Source of the DNA: Rostratula benghalensis
Lineage: Eukaryota > Chordata > Aves > Charadriiformes > Rostratulidae
Assembly (NCBI GenBank): GCA_013399305.1
Contig: VXAI01000381.1
Location: 93,809-157,808 of the forward strand
DNA: 64,000 nucleotides
Direction: 5' to 3'
Shown here one piece after another: positions 37,136-49,997 of the stretch (its first letter is position 1; each line of letters opens with the position of its first letter). The position numbers and the translations under genes were made by a program. Below the pieces are notes generated by a model. That model had not been told where the DNA came from and did no database searches. It saw only the letters and a list, made by a program, of their open reading frames with translations.

Positions 37136-38541
37136 AATTTCTTGTTGAGTACAAAAATGCCCTCAAGCTCAAACTTCTCGCTTTATTTTCCATATATATT
37201 TATAAATAAATGGAAGAAGTGCAATAGGTGAGCAAGGCTATATATGAGGACTTGTACTATATGTAATTTTGATATAATTTTCTTAAATTGCAACACCTGC
37301 ATCAGGGACAAGCTTTGATTCCACTTTAGTACAATTTCTGCTGTAGTGCAGCTGTAAACCATGACTATAGTTTCTAGTCTTTACCATGTTACAAGTAATA
37401 ATTGGTAATAGTAGTAAACAATATATTTAAAGTCAGGAGACAAATATAACCAATAGTAGAATTGTGTGATGCTGAAATGGCATTAGGAACCAGTCATCTG
37501 AAAAATAAATCTGTTTGAAGAGATCATATTATGATGCTCTGACTTTACTGATTAGAAATTCTATAGGCCAGACACATAATTTTGTTCAAGCCACCAATAA
37601 TAATTAGTGATATAGAAGTCTAATTATTTGTTGCTCTTTCCTTCAGAAATTCCATTTCAATCATTCAGAAAGTCTTTGTTTATTTATTGCTAACTAGCGT
37701 AAAAACCCCAATTTATACCATGAAATTAAAAAGCGGTATTGGTAGGAGCTGCCTTCATGCTGCAACTCATATCAAGGAGGGGAAAAGAAAGAAGGAACAT
37801 AGTGCTGCTGTTTGTTAATTAATAATAAGGCAGTCAAGCATTGCAGAGCACTAAATCCACTCCACTGTAGCTGAGATGTAAGTCTCCATTTTCCCTTATT
37901 ATCTATATTTCAGGCATTTCCAAAAGCCCCTGACTGGTTTCAGGGTGCCATTGTACAGACACAGAATTGATGCATGTCCTTGAAGAATGCCAGCCTGAAT
38001 ATAGACAAAGATAGAGAGGACTGAGCCAGTGAAGCACACTGCCCATTACCCAACAATAAAAGTAAGGAAATTAATAAGTCTCATTTCTTCTAGTTTAGGA
38101 TACAATCCAGTGGATTCCATGCCCGCAACCTATGTAAAATTTTGGAATCCCCATCTTTATTTTTGATCTACTATTTTTATATGCTATTTACTGTAGTTGG
38201 TAATATTCAGTTATCCAATATTAGAAAATATGAAAATCATCTGAAGCCAACAATGTAGACAATAGGCTAGCAAAGTGAGAGTAAAACTACAGCCAATATA
38301 TGGCCTGCTTGTTTTGAGTCATAATAATGTAAAATAAAGCACTGGTTTTCAAGGGAGGAAAATTCAGAACTGCGAAGTTGCTCTGAACTGAATAATGGGC
38401 TGGAAAATTTCTGTGGGCTTTGATCAGAAAGCATGCTTAAAGACAAACCACCTCTTGACTTCTGTTCAATATGATAATCTTGTACTAGCAGCATTTATAA
38501 ACATTTTAAGATAGTCTGTTAGATGTTGTTACTAAAATAGT

Positions 38542-38605
38542 AAAAAAAAAATTTTTTTTTTTCCATGTTAATTCTTAGTTTTGTTTGTTTGTTTGTTTAT
38601 TTGTT
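38542..38605 (+). repeat. A10-T11 palindrome followed by a TTTG array
   Basis: A10 at 38542-38551 abuts T11 at 38552-38562, a perfect homopolymer palindrome that should resist nucleosome wrapping. A (GTTT)n array follows at 38579-38605. Confidence 0.85.
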
Positions 38606-40770
38606 TTCTGGTTTGAAATGGTCCTTCTTTGACATTGAACCGCTGCTCACACTATGGTTCACATACATAGATGTTCAAAATCCTTTCTTGAAAGACAATC
38701 CTCATATATACATAAATGTGGTAAGAATTTTTCCTCTGTAACTGATTGGCCACTTGTGATTAGTCTTCAAGGTAAAGCCTAAGTTTTGAATCTGAACATC
38801 AGTTTTCTTAGTCATTAATTATCTATACAATCTATCACTTCACAAAAGTCTTGAAGTTGTTGCATATAAATTCTTTATCTCTAAGTTGTACTGCATTGTC
38901 CTTTAATTAACCCTCAGGATATTGTTTAAAACATTAAGTGGAGCGGGTTGTATTTGTTTTAGTTTATTTATTTCTTTATTAACTCTTAATCTGAAAAATC
39001 CCATTCCTCTTTGCCTGGCTCCCTGAATTTTCAGACTATGTCTGGAAATTAATATTGGTTTAACTGGACCCTTTGCCAACTTTATATTACTATTGTTACT
39101 CTCACTCCATGCTCAGAAACAGAGTTCTTTGATGCAAAATTAAAATCCTCATTATTCCTGTACATTTCTAATACAAAATTTCAGCTATATATAGACTCAA
39201 TTTTTTTCTAAATTAAGAACCCAAGTTTTGCAGGAGATCAATTTTTATTGGAAAGGGTCTCTGTATTTATTAATAACTTTGTATTTTGCAGGGGGGAGTT
39301 GCTCTTAAACATTTGCACTTACTGTATCTCACACTGCTTTAAAAATAATATTACCTAAACAAAACCAACACGCACCCCAACTGTAAGATTAAAAAGCCTT
39401 TATGCTTTGTTTTCCTCTCACTTCTTTTTAGATGGTCAAATTAGAAGAACAGATGTCTTTATTTCCTGTTCTGGTCAAAATGGGGAAAAAACCCTACCTA
39501 CCAGCTGCAGGTCCCTCAAATCTTAGGTGTGTGCTCTGTGAGTCTATGGAACTGCTTTTCCGCTTGCATTGAGTACAGGGAAAACTTAAACTGATGAAGT
39601 TCCTAATATGGAATCTCTTAATTTGTCATTTCTGTTAAATACCTCTAAATAGACAGCATGATTCTCTGTCAGCTGTGTGACTGACTTAAAATCACTGTTT
39701 TGAAAATCTGGACAGAACTGTATCCTTACATTCAATATGATACCATTTTACTGCTGCCTTTTCCAAACAGGACTCAGTATTGAATCAAATCCAAAAATGC
39801 TTTAGATTACTGGAAACTAATAACTCTGGTACATTTGTAGACAGAAGTTTGTATATGGAATTTTTTTTAGTAGGGTTGCACTTCAGCTCATTTCATGAAC
39901 AAACTCTACCTAGTAAACACAGTAACTAGAAATGGAAGAGAAAAAACTGGTGAAGTTCTTTCTGGGTAAAGTCTCTCCCACAAAAACACCAAAGAAAGGA
40001 TACGAGGAATGTAAATGATAAATAAATAGCAAAATATGACCAGCAATAGATATGGGCACATCTTGATCAAGAAAATGTCGAGTCAAAATATAATAAAACC
40101 ATTACTGAAGGTCTTACTCATTGCCTGTGCAGAGACACCTAAACTAATATGAGTAATCTGAAAGAATTAAAATCATCAGAAGTAATGTTTGAGGGCAGTT
40201 TAAGTAATGTTACCTGAATATTATCTGAGGATTTAAGGCAGAAAATAATGAAAATATCAATTCTTCCTTTCTTTTTTCAAGGACCTCTTGAAATGTAGGG
40301 AGGTAAATTGCAGTCAGAGGACTCTAGGGCCATAAAGTCAGTTATTTTACCGTTCTGCTTCCATTATCTTATTCTGCACCTTTATGGAGATGTAAAAATG
40401 ACTCTACTGTCTCTGGACATTACAAGGTCAGCCTGCCTTTCAGTTCACTGGACTCCTTTAAGGGCTATTGTCAACTCACAAGGTTGAGTCAGATAAACTC
40501 AGTAGAGGTGGTGGCTCTACAGGAGAGAATGACTCCCTTTCTCTATTCCCCTACCATCCTTCAGTCTACATTGAACCTGAGGAACCACAGGAGCAAGCCA
40601 TGGATCAGTAAACTGGCAGAGCTCAGAGATCAGCCAGTCAGTCAATCTTAAGAGCAATTTATTCTTGGATTTGTGGATGCTGTGCAAAAGGGTGCTTAGA
40701 AAAATCTAGGATAGGGTAGTTATTAAAGGAGATTAAAGGGTATTATCGAGTGCTTCAGCAAGTTATAATT

Positions 40771-40826
40771 AAAAAAAAAAGGGGGGGGGAGGGTGAGAGA
40801 GGAAAAAAAGAGAGAGGGAGAGTAGG
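40771..40826 (+). repeat. 56-bp near-pure purine tract
   Basis: A10 then G9 then AGGG, followed by GA-rich sequence to 40826, with only two thymines breaking the purine run. Mirror-like purine tracts of this kind can form triplex (H-DNA) structures. The G9 run is also a likely polymerase-slippage site. Confidence 0.85.
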
Positions 40827-41365
40827 CTAATTTTTCCAGTCAGTGAAGTTTCAAGGATGAGAAGCCTAGTTTTGCTTTGTTATTGGCTTCAGTATTAATT
40901 ATACAGTATTTTTTCCACTTAACAAAAAAGAATCAGCTCCTTCAATCTAAATTTCCTAGTTAATTTTTTTAAGGGATTAAAGCATACATAAAACACAGTC
41001 TCAATGTTCTTTGCCAATTAGAGGTGTACCAGCCTAGCACACTTGCTGAAAATTTATCCTTCTCTGAAAATTGAGTGCCTCATGACACACAAACAGCACA
41101 GGTATGACTCCTGTCTCCTTAAAGGGAAAAGGTAATTCAGCATTTGCTACAATGCTGTAAACTGCTCTACAGGACAGTATCTTTCTACCTTTTGATCTGT
41201 AGACAGAGCTGGGTGATTTTTATGGTGTTAGACAGAACATCAGACAACATAACCCGATGGTCACACTGTTCTTTCTGCCCATTTATGCAATGATGTATTC
41301 TTTTGCACATTCACTCTCACTGTAGCGTCTGATTACCTTCAAACTAAGATACCTGAGAAAGCCAG

Positions 41366-41527
41366 TAGAATCATAAAATCACACAATCGTAGAATGGTTA
41401 GAATTGGAAGGGACCTTAAAGATCATCAAGTTCTAACACCCTGCTATAGTCAGGGATACCTCCCATTGGAGTAGGTTGCTCATACCCCCATCCAGACTCA
41501 CCTTGAACACTAGCATGGATGGGGCAG
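41366..41527 (-). mobile_element. CR1 LINE 3' fragment, about 160 bp
   Basis: The plus strand starts with degenerate octamer repeats (tagaatcataaaatc, then cgtagaatgg). It continues with the CR1 tail 'ttggaagggaccttaaaga', 'tcatcaagttctaac' and the block 'cccatccagactcaccttg'. It ends near 'gatggggca'. The element therefore lies on the minus strand and keeps only its 3' untranslated end. It shares the 'aagttctaac' tail variant with the copy at 57.6 kb, so the two probably belong to one subfamily. No coding potential remains. Confidence 0.92.
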
Positions 41528-42099
41528 TACTGAACATGTAACACAAATAAAGTAAAATAAATTGGAAACCCTTCAGATTCCTAATGAATCAAATAATGTT
41601 TATTTTTATTTTTATTTTAAATCTCAGATCTTGATGGAACTTACTTGGATTTACTGCTTTTACCTTGGCAAAAAAAGCCACATGGTAAGACCTAGCTTCT
41701 GTGATCATCTGGAATCTGGGAGTGTTTTGTTTTTCTAGAAAATATAATTTTTTTTTCCCCAAAAAATCTGCACAGTTAAATCCAATCTTGAAGCATGAAC
41801 AACTTTGATTCTCCACCCTAGTTTTATCTTGAGAGTTTCTTTCAGTTTCCAGATAGGTGATGGAATATTATCAGCTTTCAAGGTTCCTGCATATCTGGAC
41901 TATGGACAAGAACCCCACCTTACATACAGATGAAGATATTCCCACAGACTTTAACATTCTTAACACTGCATGTGAGTGCAACACACCCTCATTTTTCATA
42001 TACAACATCTAGGACAGTTGTTGACCATAGTGAAATCTAGTAGCAGTTGCTAATTCTTCCCCTTGTATTCAGACCACATTCAAGATTCAATTAAAATCT

Positions 42100-43530
42100 T
42101 CTCAGCATGCTCTGTATCTTTCACTTATCAAGGCTAATGACCAGGTCTTGAAACCTCCATTATACTGTGTGGTGCTTTTTGCTTCCTGGAGCTGTGCTAC
42201 ACAGAACCTGACATAGCCAGAGCTTGTAAAGACCCTTTGTGTCCTTAGATTCCAGACCTGCAAGGTCACTTCATCAAACCAAAGCTCATTAAAAAGAAGG
42301 AAGAAATGTGATCTACCATTCTGACCTCGGATATTGTAGCTGAAAAAGCCCTTTGCCATTTATATTTCAACTTTCAATGAGTATATGACTCAGTACTGGA
42401 AGGATTTGTAGCTGACACTCAATAGAAGCTGCTCTCGAATTTTGACAAATCCCATCTTGAGCCGAGAAGAGAAACAGATATTGATCCTAAGTGTACCTAA
42501 TTCATCTCTGCACTTGTAATCCCAAAAGAAAATGGCTTCTATGACCAGAGGGCGTTCAATATTTTTTCCATCTTGTAAAATAAACAGCAGTTATTTTGGT
42601 GTGTCTTCATGCGTCAGGAGTAACGTTGTAAGTAAACAAAGCACTGGTTTTTTTTATTTTCCTTCCTGAGCAGAGTCATAAGAACTGCTGGGCCTCTTGA
42701 TTGGACTAATTAAATTGTACCAAATAATTGAGACTGATGAAAGTCTGGAGGCCACAGTTCCGCAGCTGAGATCTGTGGCTCTGAAAGGAAGTTTCGTTCC
42801 TTTATCAGAGGATTGTATTTTAGCAGGGATCATGTAATAAATCACGAAGAAATTAATTTTGTCCTGATGATCTAGCCTCAATAGCAGTGTGGTGGCACTA
42901 GCACCTAACAGGTACTGAGAGTGATGATACATGGAGAGATAAGAAGCTGAGTTCTGTTGTCAGTTATGCTCATGCAAATTTGGGGAAATTATACTGATGT
43001 TGTTTAAGATACCGTCTGAGGCAGGATCTAGTTGATGATTTTATATAATATTCCTTTTTTCAGCATGCCATATGAGAACATTTGCAAAATATAAAAGGTC
43101 CTGCGTGTCACTTGTGAAAAAAGCTAGATACGAAGCAACTAAACACCATAGCTGAAGAATATTTTCAGTTTCTAAAGCACAATCAACTAAGAAGAATTTA
43201 ACCATGCAGCATATTGTGCATGAAGTCCTCCTCTGATATGGGAGAAACAGTCTTTTCTGGGAAATAACCAGAGTATGCATTTGAACCTGAGTCTCCTATC
43301 ATTATTGGGATATTGAATTTTACGGGGCAGCTGGGACTCTTTCCTGACATAGCTAAGATTCACTAAATATGCTGAGTTCCTCTGAAAAGTTTTCATTTCA
43401 ATGAATCGGTCTTTTCTGACAGCAATGACAACAAATGGTGAAAAATTTCCTATCAGCTCCAATAATCACGCAAGGGAGCATCTGGCTGCAAAAGACTTTT
43501 GAGCAAGGCAGAGTATTTTATAGACAGGTG
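42100..43530. promoter_or_regulatory. Candidate conserved non-coding cluster
   Basis: About 1.4 kb of unique sequence. The core at 42690-42880 holds TAATTA (42707-42712) and AATAATTG (42723-42730), then a balanced, CpG-containing segment around 'acagttccgcagctgag' and 'gaagtttcgttcctttatc'. The minus strand has several short frames of varied amino-acid content (for example 42359-42102 and 43462-43187). None has a recognisable domain, and none is bounded by a convincing exon structure. This may be a regulatory cluster, or unmarked intron. Confidence 0.27.
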
Positions 43531-46500
43531 AGAGGCGTTAAATGCAACTCAGCAGGGTTTTGACAGTTTTAAGCAAGAGACTGTTACAGGAGGGAGAAAA
43601 TGAGGATTTTAGTCTACATTTAAGATTTTTAAGCTCATTGTTATCTTAGAAAAAAGGCTAACATGGTGTACATTTATCTATATGTTTGGTTGTTGAGAAT
43701 GGATGTCACAGACATACGAACCTACATTTTCCTCTGTTCTAGGTCTGACTTCAGTTTGTTATTTTTATCCTGTAGAATTTCTTAATTAATTGCTGCTATG
43801 AGTTCAATGGCATATAAAAAGCACCTTATCAGTGTCTAGCACCTTTTCCTGGACTGAAGTCTCCAACTTCTGGTAAAATTACAAAGGCATAATAAGTGCT
43901 ATGAAGACACACGTCCAGTGAGGCCTTCCAAGATGTCCGGTTAAACTGAAATCAATGGAAGTATTAGTCTGCAAGAAAAAGGTGCATCTCAGTAAGACTG
44001 CAATCATGGCCCCTTCAAGACATTTCCAAAGACATTTCCAATTCATAGTAGGGCAGTCAAAGCAGAGAGGTGACAGGTAGGAATCAAGATTTGGTGCTCT
44101 ACTAGATGATCCAGAAGTTGTTCTCTTGAAGTTGCTGTAGAGATCTGATGCCATGGAACCCAATGGGATTGTTGAATCATACTAAAAGTAAATGCAATTG
44201 TCCAATTCTGTCTCCCACAACAAAACTCAGCTAAGAGGAAACGGAAGGGAAGTCCTGTATGCTGATGTAGGCAAGTGAGGCTTCATCTTCAAGAAATATC
44301 AAATGCTTTCTGAATTTTTGGCTATCAAGTGCACAAATATTATCAGCTAAATGCTGTCTGAACAGGAACAGTAATCTTGTAAATTCAGCAATATTTTGGT
44401 TAAAAAAAAGGATTTAGTTATATGTCCTGTGGTCAGAGAATTGCATGCAAGAAATCTATTCATTGGCATTTTTGTTTGTCAATACCTTGCTGTTATGGGT
44501 CACTTCTAAAACATGGCAGGAGGGGAGGAATCTCTGCATTTCCTGATACAATACAAATTGTGTGGCAAATTTGATGTTTTGGAGCCAAAAAATATATATA
44601 AAAATGCAACACTGGATTTTCTTTTAAAGAAAGTTCATATAGGGTGTTCTATGTTACATTTTTCACATTTTCAGATTTTTATTGTTTTATTGCTTAGGGC
44701 AAGATTGATGCTGCTGATGCACAAGTAAGCAAAAAAATAGGACTTAGATTTCTCTTGGTTCTCATGAGGAACTGTCAGAAAGACCCAGATACCTCCTCAG
44801 CCAGAGTTATCAGATAGCTCTGCTGAAATTATCAAAGCTCTGCTGCAGAAGAGCTTATAAATGATAAATACTGGACAATAAACAAAGGAAAATACTCAGA
44901 CCATATTTGCAAACTCACATTTCAGGACTAGAAGAAAACAGAAATAGATAGGTTGGACTGTAAAGATGACTGTTGGAAAACAGGTATCATAAGGATACTG
45001 TGTAATGGTCAGGTCACTTAGGTATTCTGATCATCAGATGAAGCGGTGTGAAATCTGTCCTACAGGAATGAAAAACAATGTTAGTTTTTATTTACTTTCT
45101 TTACTATAATGCATTTCCTATTAAATAAATAAATAAGTGCAGCCATCTGGCAAGTTCCCAGAGTATTGGACATAAACATTAATGGTAGTGCTTTTGCACT
45201 TGCATATCACTTTCAATCTAAGGCTCTTAAAACACATTAATTAAGCCTTACAACTCTTTGTTGAGGTCCATAAGAAAAGGTAGATGGTACTTGACAACAC
45301 TCTCTGAATTTCAGGAAGTTAAATCAATAACTAAGATTCTCAGTTTTAGAAAGGTAAATTGATTCAGATTTTATTCACTCGGAGGTTTGTATCAAAATTC
45401 TATCAAATAAATGCATCTATAAATTTCTCACTTTTTTTTTTTCTTTTTTTTTTTTTTAAATTACTCTTTCCACGTTAGTTGTTCTTTAATTTCTAGGACT
45501 GTTTTCTTTATCAGAAGATAGACTACAGAAGGGGAATGCTGATCTGTCTGAGATCCTGAGAGATTCTTCATTCTGAACAAAAGCAGATTGCAGTTTTCAT
45601 TGTCCACAAATGGAAAAAATGAACAAAAAAAAAAAAAAAAGAAAAAAAAAAATGTAAAAATGAAAACCTATCCAGGGTAACTAAACACAGAGGAGCACAT
45701 TCACAAAGGCCTAGGTTCATTGTTCCCTAAACACCTGGTTGGTTATAATTATACGAAATACTCCATGATGTTAAAAGCACAAGCTTAATTTCTCCAGAGG
45801 TTAATTCAGTCTTCATCTGATCTCAGTTAACTGGTGAAGGGATTTATCTCTCTTCATTGACTAGACAGGGAGCTGAAGGGAACCGTATTCCAACTTAAAA
45901 GCTCTCATATGCTTCACAAATTAACAGGATTAATCCAAGTCTACATCTCTATATATGGCTGACTCCTTTATATAACATTTCCATCAGAAAACCATCTCGA
46001 GAACATGTGTACCTACTTGAAAACAATCTGAGAGGTGGTCAAAATAAGAATCCTCTCAATGGATACTCAGTTTTGTTGAGTATCCAGAAAGATAACAGTA
46101 GCCTTAAAAACCCAAGTTGTTAATGTGGCTCCTCTGTTTCAAGTAGGAAATTTTACTAATTGTTGTACAGCCAAGATCTCACTCCATTTGCTACTGGAGA
46201 TCCTCATTTGAAACAGGTCACCTCAGCTCTTCAGCCCCAGTCAAGGGATTGTTAAATTGCACACCAGTAGTTTATTTTATAGGTCCTCTTTCTTTCGCTT
46301 TTTTCTTACTGTGAAGTTTTGGAAAACTGCTGACCTTTATGTTCTCTGAACACACTGAATACTAGACAGTAGTTCTACTTCAGTACAAAATTTTCAGTGA
46401 TACTGTCCTTAACCAAAATTTTCTCTTATTGTTATTAAGTACATTGTTGATTCTATTTGACTCCTTTTTGTGTATGTGCAGGGATACACCTTACTTGCGT

Positions 46501-46719
46501 ACTCTGTAAATGCATAGAAAGTATCTTCTCCCATATATAGACTCATTAATATAGATTATGTTATTCATTTTTGTTTCTTCCAGATGATACAGCAGAATCA
46601 AGAGTATTCTTCCCTGGAGTAGGAACAATAATATATTGTTGATAGAAAGATACCTTAATAAGACCAAAAATCCTTTCAATGACAGGAACGATAGATTTCA
46701 TATGAAACTATGTGACAAG
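43531..46719. other. Non-coding DNA around the A/T inverted repeat
   Basis: Unique AT-rich sequence. An AAAT array (45124-45136) and the inverted repeat are the only structured elements. A 94-codon minus frame at 43879-44163 is unrecognised. Confidence 0.6.
45432..45652. repeat. 26-bp perfect inverted repeat of interrupted T and A runs
   Basis: The left arm (45432-45457) is T11-C-T14. The right arm region (45625-45652) is A16-G-A11, and its last 26 bases (45627-45652) are the exact reverse complement of the left arm, including the single interrupting base. The spacer is 169 bases of unique sequence. The arms could pair as a long A-U stem in RNA or extrude as a cruciform. Runs like this arise easily by slippage, so the match may be coincidental. 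Confidence 0.85.
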
Positions 46720-47000
46720 AAAGAAGCATTGCATTGTTTGGAACACCTGTGGTTAATTATCATAGCTGAATACATTAAAATCAGTTTCCAACCTCATATA
46801 TCTTCATAGACTGTTTGGCGATATTAAGTGATAAAGGCTTAATAATCAAAAGTACTGAGTTAGCAAATGTTTTCTAATTTTAATAACTTCTTGTTGTAAT
46901 TACCAAGTCTTGGAGTGAAATGATTTAATTAGAAAGTAATCAAGAAGTGTCTACTGTTAATTGAAGGAATTATAAAAGATCTACATTTTTAATATATTTC
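46720..47000. promoter_or_regulatory. Candidate conserved non-coding block
   Basis: AT-rich but non-repetitive. It contains many TAAT cores ('ggttaattatcatagctg', 'cttgttgtaattaccaag', 'gatttaattagaaag'). Homeodomain-like sites are dense even for this background. Conservation was not tested. Confidence 0.25.
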
Positions 47001-48179
47001 TTGGGTAATAAAATTAAAGTCTATGATAATTATTTTATAAACCATGCTGATAAGAAAAGTTTGATACCAAAATGAGATATTGTGTATAATAATTCCCACA
47101 GCTGCATTTGCCTTTGGCAGATATAACCCAAAGCAAGGGTACTTTGGACATATCCATTATCTGTCATTTCACATCTTAGAGTACTTAAAGAGTGTCCATT
47201 CATGCTTGCAGCTCTTATGAGAATTGCAATAATTATCATTATACCTATTTTCTCAACTAATAAAGTGAGGTTAAATACATCAGGATAAATCATGACTATT
47301 TATAGGTTAGATTGAAAAAAATCTGTCTAATCTTTTGACAGAAAATTGGATTTATAATTAAGCTGGGTTTTAAAAGAAATTGATAGTATTGTCTTTTCAT
47401 AAACTTTTTAACTTTTCAGAGAAGAAAAAGGTACATTTCAAATCAAAACAAAACAGCAAATATTAATGTTTAAAAAAATGTTCAGCTAAACCTGAAATAA
47501 TTTGAATTTAGAAAAAGTCTGCAGATCAGCTAGTAGGACTTTTATTGTTCAGATTCTTCATCTTTTCATTATTCTCTGCCAGCAGAATACTTAAAATTGA
47601 TGATATTTCCCAAAATCCTCCATGGTTATGTGTTCCTGTGCTGAACCATGCTCAGCAAGTGTAGTGTCAAAACCGCTGAACGTGTCATAGGTATAAAACC
47701 TTTTTTTCCTGACTGCTGCTATTTCTGTTAAACATTCCAAGACACTGATCATCCAATTTAAAACTTCTGTGGTGAACTGCTATTCCCTCTTGGGTGTCTG
47801 TTAAAGTTAATTTGTCAATGCACAAGAAACACAGGATAAAGTTCTTCTAACACAGATTTGTCAGAACAGGCATGGTGTAAGTATGTTTCTGAAACAGTGC
47901 ACAAACTTAGGTCCTAGGTTCACATGAAAACATTGTACTCTAATAAACAAATGCTATTAAAAAAAAGATGTTTTCCATTAAAGGGAAAAATGACCTGCTT
48001 GCGGGAAAAGTGACAGGGCTAAAATTGTTTTCCACCCTCTTATAGAAATAATTGGAAAAAACAAATAAATTCTAAAAAATGAGAAGTTAACTATTTTTTT
48101 CAGAATGACATTATTGTTTTACAACTTTTAGTTATGCCTCCTGAAAAACACATCTGGTTAATAACAAAGCCAACATCAC
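47001..48179. other. Non-coding DNA, nothing recognised
   Basis: AT-rich unique sequence with short A and T runs. Confidence 0.6.
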
Positions 48180-48490
48180 TATTCATTTTGTTGCAGTTCT
48201 TAATCCTGACGGACTTCTCAGGCTGTCAACAAATGATGTCGTATGACACCCATGGTGAGCAGCCGCTAGTGGAATGGGTACTGACATCTGTATAGCTGAC
48301 CAAAATTCAAATGATCTGTCTGACTAACAAGACTGCAAGATGTTGACATAGTGATTGACAAACTGCCAGGCACTTCAGACCAGGTTCACAAATGCATGTA
48401 CATTTTCATTCCTAATTTATGCACGCTGTTAATACAATGGTAGGTTCAAAGAAGATGCTTGCACGCTGAAAGGGTTCTAAGAGATGGAAA
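48180..48490. promoter_or_regulatory. Candidate enhancer with a PBX/MEIS-type site
   Basis: A perfect TGATTGACA (48352-48360) matches the known PBX/MEIS TALE-homeodomain composite half. Nearby are CRE-like 'gatgtcgtatgacac' and the CpG-containing 'gcagccgctagtgg'. A CpG-containing 'gcacgctg' recurs twice, in 'tatgcacgctgttaat' and in 'gcttgcacgctgaaagg'. The repeated GCACGCTG and the composite site make this one of the stronger regulatory candidates here, although single motif matches are weak evidence. Confidence 0.3.
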
Positions 48491-49610
48491 CCCCTGATTC
48501 ATATATGCATGTGAATTCTCTTGTCATTCAATTGCCTTCTACGCACCCATACTTTTTTCTGACTTTAGGAAACCTTTAAAAAACTCAACCAGTTAGCCAA
48601 AAAAAATGCCCAAAATCTTTTACTTCTCTGGAAATTTTCAGAGCAAACTAATTGTGAATGTTTTGACCATAAAGAATAGTTGTTTTGTTCCTGTTATACC
48701 TTAGACAGAAGAGATCACCTTGGCATAAGGCATCTATTTGGAATTAATGACTAGTTGGTGATGATGCTCTGTAGGTGTTCTCCAGCCCATCAGGCTCCTC
48801 CCAGCTCTTCACTAATCCCCGGGAGTTACCTTTGGCCTTGATCATTATTGCTTAAACAAACACATCTTGAAAACTTAGGTTACTTTTCATTTACCTGCTA
48901 TCTAAATTCATTCTTCAGAAACAATCTGTCAGCAAAGGAGATATAAGTCAGTGTTTCCACTGTGAAATAAAAAAAGAAAAATCTTCACTCTATGGCATGT
49001 TTTATTTGAAGAAGAAAAAGAATAATTATATGTTACCTCTTATGGTTACCTTGCAATAGGGAATTTTCTGGATGACTTCTTTTACAGAAGGAGAAAATCT
49101 ATTTTACAAAAAGAAGCCAAAAAAAATTGGAGGAGTGGTGACATGAGGGAACTTTTGCATCCTTTAGGATACAAAAAGGGAAGCATTACAAAAGACTATT
49201 TCCTACTGGGCATGGATTTATAAGTTACACAGAGCACCCTTATTTACTGAAATGCAGAAGTATATGCATGAGAAATTCCCAGTTGCTGACATTTTGTGAG
49301 CTTTTAATAGTACCATTAGTCAATATATCAGTATGCAGCATATCATATTGACTAGAGCTGATGTTTATAGTGGAAAGCTATTGACTTATGGGATGAAAAA
49401 GTGGATATAATTCAGCTTCAGGCATTATTGCCCACTGGAGGTTACTTTTTCATGTACGGGGACAATAATTTGCCCTGTAAACTGAAAACTCTAGGCTCAC
49501 TATATATTTTAGTATGTACTTTAATAAGACTTTTTTTGCCTTAAATGTGCTTTACATAGAAGCTGAAACTTCAGCAGTAGTATATCCTATGTTACCATAG
49601 CCAATACTGG
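48491..49610. other. Non-coding DNA, nothing recognised
   Basis: Unique sequence between the PBX/MEIS-type block and the A/C tract. Confidence 0.6.
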
Positions 49611-49659
49611 AAAAAAAACCCCAAACAAACAAACAAAAAACCCAAACCCAAACCAAAAG
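49611..49659 (+). repeat. A/C-rich low-complexity tract
   Basis: 'aaaaaaaaccccaaac', then 'aaacaaacaaaaaaccc', then 'aaacccaaaccaaaa'. It is about 120 bases before the gap at 49779. Confidence 0.9.
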
Positions 49660-49778
49660 ACTGCCAAACCCTTGAGTGGCTCACTAAAATATCTTAATTT
49701 TAGAAATGGTCAATAACGCATATAGATATAGGTGTAAAGGGATATTTTACATAAATATGTAATATATACATATATATA

Positions 49779-49870
49779 NNNNNNNNNNNNNNNNNNNNNN
49801 NNNNNNNNNNNNNNNNNNNNNNNNNNNNNNNNNNNNNNNNNNNNNNNNNNNNNNNNNNNNNNNNNNNNNN
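49779..49870. other. Assembly gap (92 N) next to a TA-rich repeat
   Basis: A run of 92 N. The left flank is an alternating AT tract ('aatatatacatatatata'). The missing bases are probably more of a TA-type microsatellite on which assembly failed. Confidence 0.99.
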
Positions 49871-49997
49871 TATTCTTGAGGTTGGATTTTTTAATTCTAA
49901 ATTGACTGCTACTCATTTACACATACTTAGTATGGGATTGGGATGCTTGATATAGGATTTCTCTCAGTTAACTCTGCTTGTTCCTAGCTGCCAAAGA

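Larger units (their letters stand above)
37136..42099. other. Non-coding DNA with simple repeats and one CR1 fragment
   Basis: Very few long open frames over about 5 kb, consistent with stop-rich AT DNA. Only the A10-T11 palindrome, the purine tract and the short CR1 stand out. Confidence 0.65.

Noticed and set aside
49710..49916. Open frame spanning the gap at 49779-49870
   Set aside because: It exists only because Ns are read through, so it has no evidential value.
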